Part shown: one piece after another, positions 60,421 to 64,000 of the stretch
Numbering within the stretch: position 1 is the stretch's first letter
Layout of the letters: each line of letters starts with the position of its first letter
Origin: Bradyrhizobium sp. Arg816
GTDB lineage: Bacteria > Pseudomonadota > Alphaproteobacteria > Rhizobiales > Xanthobacteraceae
Length of the DNA: 64,000 nucleotides
Reading direction: 5' to 3'
Assembly: GCF_029989365.1 (NCBI RefSeq)
Contig: NZ_JAPRAQ010000019.1
Coordinates: 1-64,000 of the forward strand
Notes under the pieces: model-generated
Databases searched by the model: none
What the model was told of the DNA's origin: nothing
The model's input: the letters and a program-made list of their open reading frames with translations, nothing else
Translations under genes and position numbers: made by a program

Positions 60421-62754
60421 ATGCAGCTGGCCGACCAGAAGCAGAGCGATCGAGACGAGCTGGAGCCGATACTCTACGCCGCTCTCATCAACTCTATGGT
60501 GCAGAATTTCTGGGCGATCTTCCTGGGCTCGGCCTCCGCGGCCGTGGCCGCGGTCATGACTGCGTTGAAGACCGGCGACGTCTGGCTGTGGCCGCTCGCA
60601 TTTCTGCTGATCGCCATCGGCACCGCGCGCGCGTTCCAGATGCGCGGATACGAAAACCGCACGCACCCATTGTCATTCGAGGAAGCCAAGCACCTGGAGC
60701 CGCGCTACTGGCTCGGCGCGCTCAGCTATGCGGCGGTGCTCGGCCTGTGGTCCTTCGTCGTCATCTATAACAACGATGATCCGATTGCCGACATGCTCTG
60801 TGTCGCCATCGGCATCGGCTACACCGCCGGCGGCGCCGCCCGCAATTACGGCCAGCCCCGGGTGATCCAGTGGCACGTCGCGCTCGCCTGCGCACCGATG
60901 TCGCTTGCGCTGCTGCTGCATGGCGGCTTCTACCACATCGGGCTCGCCATCCTGCTCGTGTTCTTCTTCGTCGGGCTGAAGAACATCAATCTCAGCCTGC
61001 ATGCGATCTTCGTCAAGGCGCTGACCTCGAGCTTCCGTGAATCCGCGCTGGCAAGCCAGTTCGACACCGCGCTCAACAACATGCCGCATGGCCTGTGCAT
61101 GTTTCGCGCGGACGGCCGCCTTGCGGTGATGAACCACCGCTTCGGCGAGCTGATGGCGTTGCCCGAAGATCTGGTCAAGCGTGGCGCCACCGCTGCCGAC
61201 ATCGTGTCGGCCTGCGTCGCCGCAGGCTCCATCTCGGTCGAGAGCGGCAAGCAGATCCTGGCCGAGATCGAGCATGCGCGGATCTGCGAGATCGCCACCG
61301 CCGATCCGGATTCCTCGCGCGGCCGCGCGCTCGCCTGGACGTTCCAGCCGATGACCGGCGGCGGTACGGTGCTGCTGTTGGAAGACATCACCGAACGCAC
61401 CAACGCGGAAGCCCGGATCACCCATCTCGCCCGCTATGACGAGCTCACGGCGCTGCCCAACCGGGTCTCGTTCCGCGACGAGATCGAACGGTTGCTGGCG
61501 ATCTCGCACGATGCCGAGCGCCTCTCCGCGCTGCTGTTCGTCGATCTCGACCAGTTCAAGCAGGTCAACGACACGCTCGGCCATCCCTGCGGCGACCAGC
61601 TCCTGTGCGCGGTCGCCAACCGCCTGCGCGAGATGCTGCGCCCCGAGGATTTCGTCGCGCGCTTCGGCGGCGACGAGTTCGTCGTGTTCCAGCAAAACAT
61701 CAGCTCGGCCGAGGATGCCGCGAGCCTCGCCCGCCGCATCGTCGAACGCCTGAGCGAGCGCTACCGCATCGACAATCATCTGGTCGAGATCGGCGCCAGC
61801 GTCGGCATCGCGCTGACCTCGCCGGACGGCGACGTCAGGGCCGACACGCTGCTCAAGAACGCCGACATGGCGCTCTACCGCGCCAAGGCCGACGGCCGCG
61901 GCACCTTCTGCTTCTTCCGCGACGAGATGGCGGCGACCGTCGAGGCCCGCCGCATCCTCGAGCTCGACCTGCGCAAGGCGCTGGCCAACGAGGAGTTCGA
62001 GCTGTTCTACCAGCCGCTGGTCAATCTGAAGTCCGGCAAGATCACCACCTGCGAGGCGCTGCTGCGCTGGAATCATCCGGTGCGCGGCACGGTCTCGCCG
62101 GTCGACATCATCCCGGTCGCCGAGGACATGGGGCTGATCGTCGATCTCGGCCGCTGGATCCTGCGCCGCGCCTGCATGGAATGCATGAAGTGGCCCGACA
62201 GCGTCAGCGTCGCCGTCAACTTCTCGCCGCAGCAATTCCACCAGCGCGACGTGCTCAGCGAAATCCGCTACGCGCTCGAGGTCTCGGGGCTGCCGGCCCA
62301 CCGGCTGGAGATCGAGATCACGGAGTCCTCGCTGCTTCGTAACACCCAGCTCACCCACGACACGCTGTCGCAATTGCATGCGCTCGGCGTGCGCATCTCG
62401 CTCGACGATTTCGGCACCGGCTATTCCAGCCTCAGCTATCTGCACAATTTCCCGATGCAGAAGGTGAAGATCGACCGCTCCTTCCTCGAGGGCATCGACA
62501 CCGACCGGCCGTTGACGCTGCTGCGTGGCGTGGCGCGGCTGTCAGCCGACCTCGGCATGGCGGTGGTGGTCGAGGGCATCGAGACCAACGAGCAGCTCGA
62601 GCTGATCAGCGCCGACGGCACCGTCTCCGAGGCGCAAGGCTATCTGTTCAGCCGTCCGGTGCCCGCCGTGCGGATGCGCCAGCTCCTCAACGCCTCGCAT
62701 GGGCGGCGCGGCGAGAGCCTGCTCCAGGTCGTCGGCTCACGCTCCTTCGCCTGA
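60421..62754 (+). CDS. Membrane GGDEF-EAL cyclic-di-GMP signalling protein
   Basis: A 777-aa protein. Residues about 20-200 contain five or six hydrophobic helices, then a PAS-like section (FDTALNNMPHGLCMFRADGRLAVMNH), a GGDEF domain (about 335-500) and an EAL domain (about 515-765). The synthase site is intact (RFGGDEFVVF) with no RxxD inhibitory motif evident. The phosphodiesterase site is also intact (CEALLRWNHP, DDFGTGYSSL). It could make or break cyclic di-GMP according to the membrane sensor. It has its own transcription unit. Confidence 0.93.
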   Translation: MQLADQKQSDRDELEPILYAALINSMVQNFWAIFLGSASAAVAAVMTALKTGDVWLWPLAFLLIAIGTARAFQMRGYENRTHPLSFEEAKHLEPRYWLGALSYAAVLGLWSFVVIYNNDDPIADMLCVAIGIGYTAGGAARNYGQPRVIQWHVALACAPMSLALLLHGGFYHIGLAILLVFFFVGLKNINLSLHAIFVKALTSSFRESALASQFDTALNNMPHGLCMFRADGRLAVMNHRFGELMALPEDLVKRGATAADIVSACVAAGSISVESGKQILAEIEHARICEIATADPDSSRGRALAWTFQPMTGGGTVLLLEDITERTNAEARITHLARYDELTALPNRVSFRDEIERLLAISHDAERLSALLFVDLDQFKQVNDTLGHPCGDQLLCAVANRLREMLRPEDFVARFGGDEFVVFQQNISSAEDAASLARRIVERLSERYRIDNHLVEIGASVGIALTSPDGDVRADTLLKNADMALYRAKADGRGTFCFFRDEMAATVEARRILELDLRKALANEEFELFYQPLVNLKSGKITTCEALLRWNHPVRGTVSPVDIIPVAEDMGLIVDLGRWILRRACMECMKWPDSVSVAVNFSPQQFHQRDVLSEIRYALEVSGLPAHRLEIEITESSLLRNTQLTHDTLSQLHALGVRISLDDFGTGYSSLSYLHNFPMQKVKIDRSFLEGIDTDRPLTLLRGVARLSADLGMAVVVEGIETNEQLELISADGTVSEAQGYLFSRPVPAVRMRQLLNASHGRRGESLLQVVGSRSFA

Positions 62755-62950
62755 GTCCACATCCAGAAATTGCACGTCGTCTCAGGCAGTTGCTGAACCT
62801 ACCGTAGTGCTACGGAGGTTAACCCTATCGCGTCGATTGCTTTGCATCGTCGTTAAGGAGGTGTTAATAAATCGTCACGCGCGCGTAAGTTGTTCAGCGG
62901 CAAATGGCCCGGGCTCGCGTGTCGTTGTAGGTGGTGGGTAAGGAGTTCGA

Positions 62951-63676
62951 ATGCAGTCCTCAGCCAGATCTGTCATTTCGGCTGTTGGACGGGGAGCGGA
63001 GCTTCTGACCGACGTCGACTATCATCTCGCGGAGACGGACGCGGAGAAGGAGCAAATCTACAACCTCCGCTACCGCGCCTATCTGCGCGAGGGTGCCGTC
63101 AGGGAATCCGCGGAAGCCCGGGTCACCGACCGCTACGACGAGCTGCCGAACGCGTGGACCTTCGGCGTCTATCTCCGCGGCCAGCTCTGCAGCTCCGTGC
63201 GCATCAGCGTGCTGACTTCGGAATGGCGCGAGTCCACTTCGGCCGACGTCTTCCCCGACATCCTGCTGCCGCGGCTCGATCGCGGCGAGGTCATGATCGA
63301 CCCGACCCGCTTTGTCGCCGATCCCGACCAGGTGAAGCGGGTACCGGAATTGCCCTATCTGACGACCCGGCTCGCCTACATGGCGTGCGAGCACTTCAAT
63401 GCCGATCTCGGCCTCGCCATCGTGCGTCCCGAGCATCAGGCCTTCTACCGGCGGGTGTTCCTGCACGAGACGATTGCCGAGCCCCGCCTGGTTCCGGGTC
63501 TCACCAAGCCGTTCGGACTGATGGCGGCCGATTTCCCGACCTTCCGGAAGAAGGTGTTCGAGCGCTATCCGATCATGCGCTCCACCGCCTTCGAGCGGCG
63601 GATGCTGTTCGGGCGCGGCGGGCAGCGCGAGATCCCGCAGCGGTCCTCACTGGTGCCGGAAGCCGTTCACGTCTGA
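62951..63676 (+). CDS. FeeM-like N-acyl amino acid synthase / acyl-homoserine-lactone-synthase-fold protein
   Basis: A 241-aa GNAT-fold protein. The start EKEQIYNLRYRAYLREGAV corresponds to the conserved N-terminal helix of FeeM and AHL synthases, and SSVRISVLTSE, ESTSADVFPDIL and VMIDPTRFVADP follow in the usual order. There is no membrane segment. The family joins acyl chains from acyl-carrier protein to an amino acid such as tyrosine. AAGGAG precedes the ATG. It is 196 bp after the GGDEF-EAL gene, possibly with its own promoter. The acceptor and chain are not predictable. Confidence 0.75.
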   Translation: MQSSARSVISAVGRGAELLTDVDYHLAETDAEKEQIYNLRYRAYLREGAVRESAEARVTDRYDELPNAWTFGVYLRGQLCSSVRISVLTSEWRESTSADVFPDILLPRLDRGEVMIDPTRFVADPDQVKRVPELPYLTTRLAYMACEHFNADLGLAIVRPEHQAFYRRVFLHETIAEPRLVPGLTKPFGLMAADFPTFRKKVFERYPIMRSTAFERRMLFGRGGQREIPQRSSLVPEAVHV

Positions 63677-63970
63677 TTGCCGGCCGTCGCCGCCTCGAGC
63701 CGCCGCGCGCCTTTCGACCGGGGCTCCGTTCATCCCCATCATTCGTCCGAGCCCAAAATTCCAGCAAAAACCTGCACTTTTGCCGGTTGCTGCAGGTTGC
63801 TTCACCCTCGCGCCACATTTAGAACCCATTAACCATGACGGTTGCTTTTCGCGGTTTGGGGGCATTTGACCGGCTGAAGCAAGGTTCCATCAAGGTTGAC
63901 GGAACGTTCGCTTAACCAACCCCCTGTAGACCGGACAGCAGTGGACGAACGTGAGCGTGGAGGCTCCGGA
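63677..63970. other. 294-bp gene-free region
   Basis: No gene was seen. It includes a moderately AT-richer part (63760-63850) likely to hold the promoter of the gene starting at 63971. Short GGTTGA-type repeats near 63890-63915 were noted but have no clear meaning. Confidence 0.4.
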
Positions 63971-64000
63971 ATGAAATATCCTATGCGTATCCTCCAGGGA
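63971..64000 (+). CDS. Start of an unidentified gene (partial, runs off right edge)
   Basis: An ATG at 63971 with GGAGG at 63958-63962 opens 10 codons (MKYPMRILQG) to the window edge. Ribosome-binding site and spacing are good, but the protein cannot be identified from ten residues. Confidence 0.45.
   Translation, partial: MKYPMRILQG

Noticed and set aside
60673..62445. 590-aa minus-strand ORF opposite the GGDEF-EAL gene
   Set aside because: It lies wholly within a well-supported gene, is rich in Asp, Gln and Arg and shows no family motif.

Overview
The window looks like chromosomal DNA of an alphaproteobacterium of the Bradyrhizobium type. The inference rests on high-GC coding with strong G/C third-position bias, dense short operons with ATGA stop/start overlaps, many ABC transporters and LysR/TetR regulators, a DUF2852 protein, a Tat-exported TolB, and palindromic intergenic repeats of the kind common in that group. 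No rRNA, tRNA or CRISPR array was seen. The only mobile-element trace is the first 18 codons of a possible transposase at the left edge.

Region 1 (0-20.1 kb) is a nitrogen-compound scavenging district. It has a glutamine-amidotransferase-like protein, a LysR regulator and a clear N-carbamoyl-D-amino-acid hydrolase. These are followed by an amino-acid ABC importer with two paralogous binding proteins, a CE4/PuuE-like cyclic-amidase candidate, a hydantoin racemase, a lone Tat-type oligopeptide-binding protein and an ATZ/TRZ-type amidohydrolase. A second LysR gene separates this from a nine-gene run: a polyamine/opine-type ABC importer, an HcnABC/opine-oxidase-like set of FAD and [2Fe-2S] subunits, an extra DadA-like oxidase and a RidA-family imine hydrolase. 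Read together: import, ring opening, decarbamoylation, oxidation to imines, and imine clearance.

Region 2 (20.2-32.2 kb) holds a phage-like hypothetical protein, a TPR protein, an ABC-F ATPase with a possible leader ORF, dctA with a 4 x 16-bp repeat in its leader, a RutG/UraA-type permease, an SDR, a sirtuin and an ATP-dependent hydantoinase/oxoprolinase pair (hyuA-hyuB).

Region 3 (32.2-35.7 kb) is a PQQ alcohol dehydrogenase / cytochrome c / MxaJ-XoxJ-like binding protein cassette. The dehydrogenase carries the extra aspartate typical of lanthanide enzymes but lacks the usual vicinal cysteine pair.

Region 4 (35.7-54.2 kb) is a mosaic of stress and signalling genes: GST/TetR; a chemoreceptor broken by a one-base frameshift; a GhrA-type dehydrogenase; an ECF42 sigma factor with its YCII/DGPF partner, SRPBCC and VOC proteins; small membrane or secreted proteins; SDRs; a soluble triple-PAS chemoreceptor; two more YCII-type proteins; a second TetR next to a DUF2852 gene with possible shared operators; and cysE.

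Region 5 (54.2-64 kb) has gamma-glutamyltranspeptidase, tolQ-tolR-tolA-tolB without pal directly behind, a membrane GGDEF-EAL protein, a FeeM-like N-acyl amino acid synthase candidate, and the start of one further gene at the right edge.
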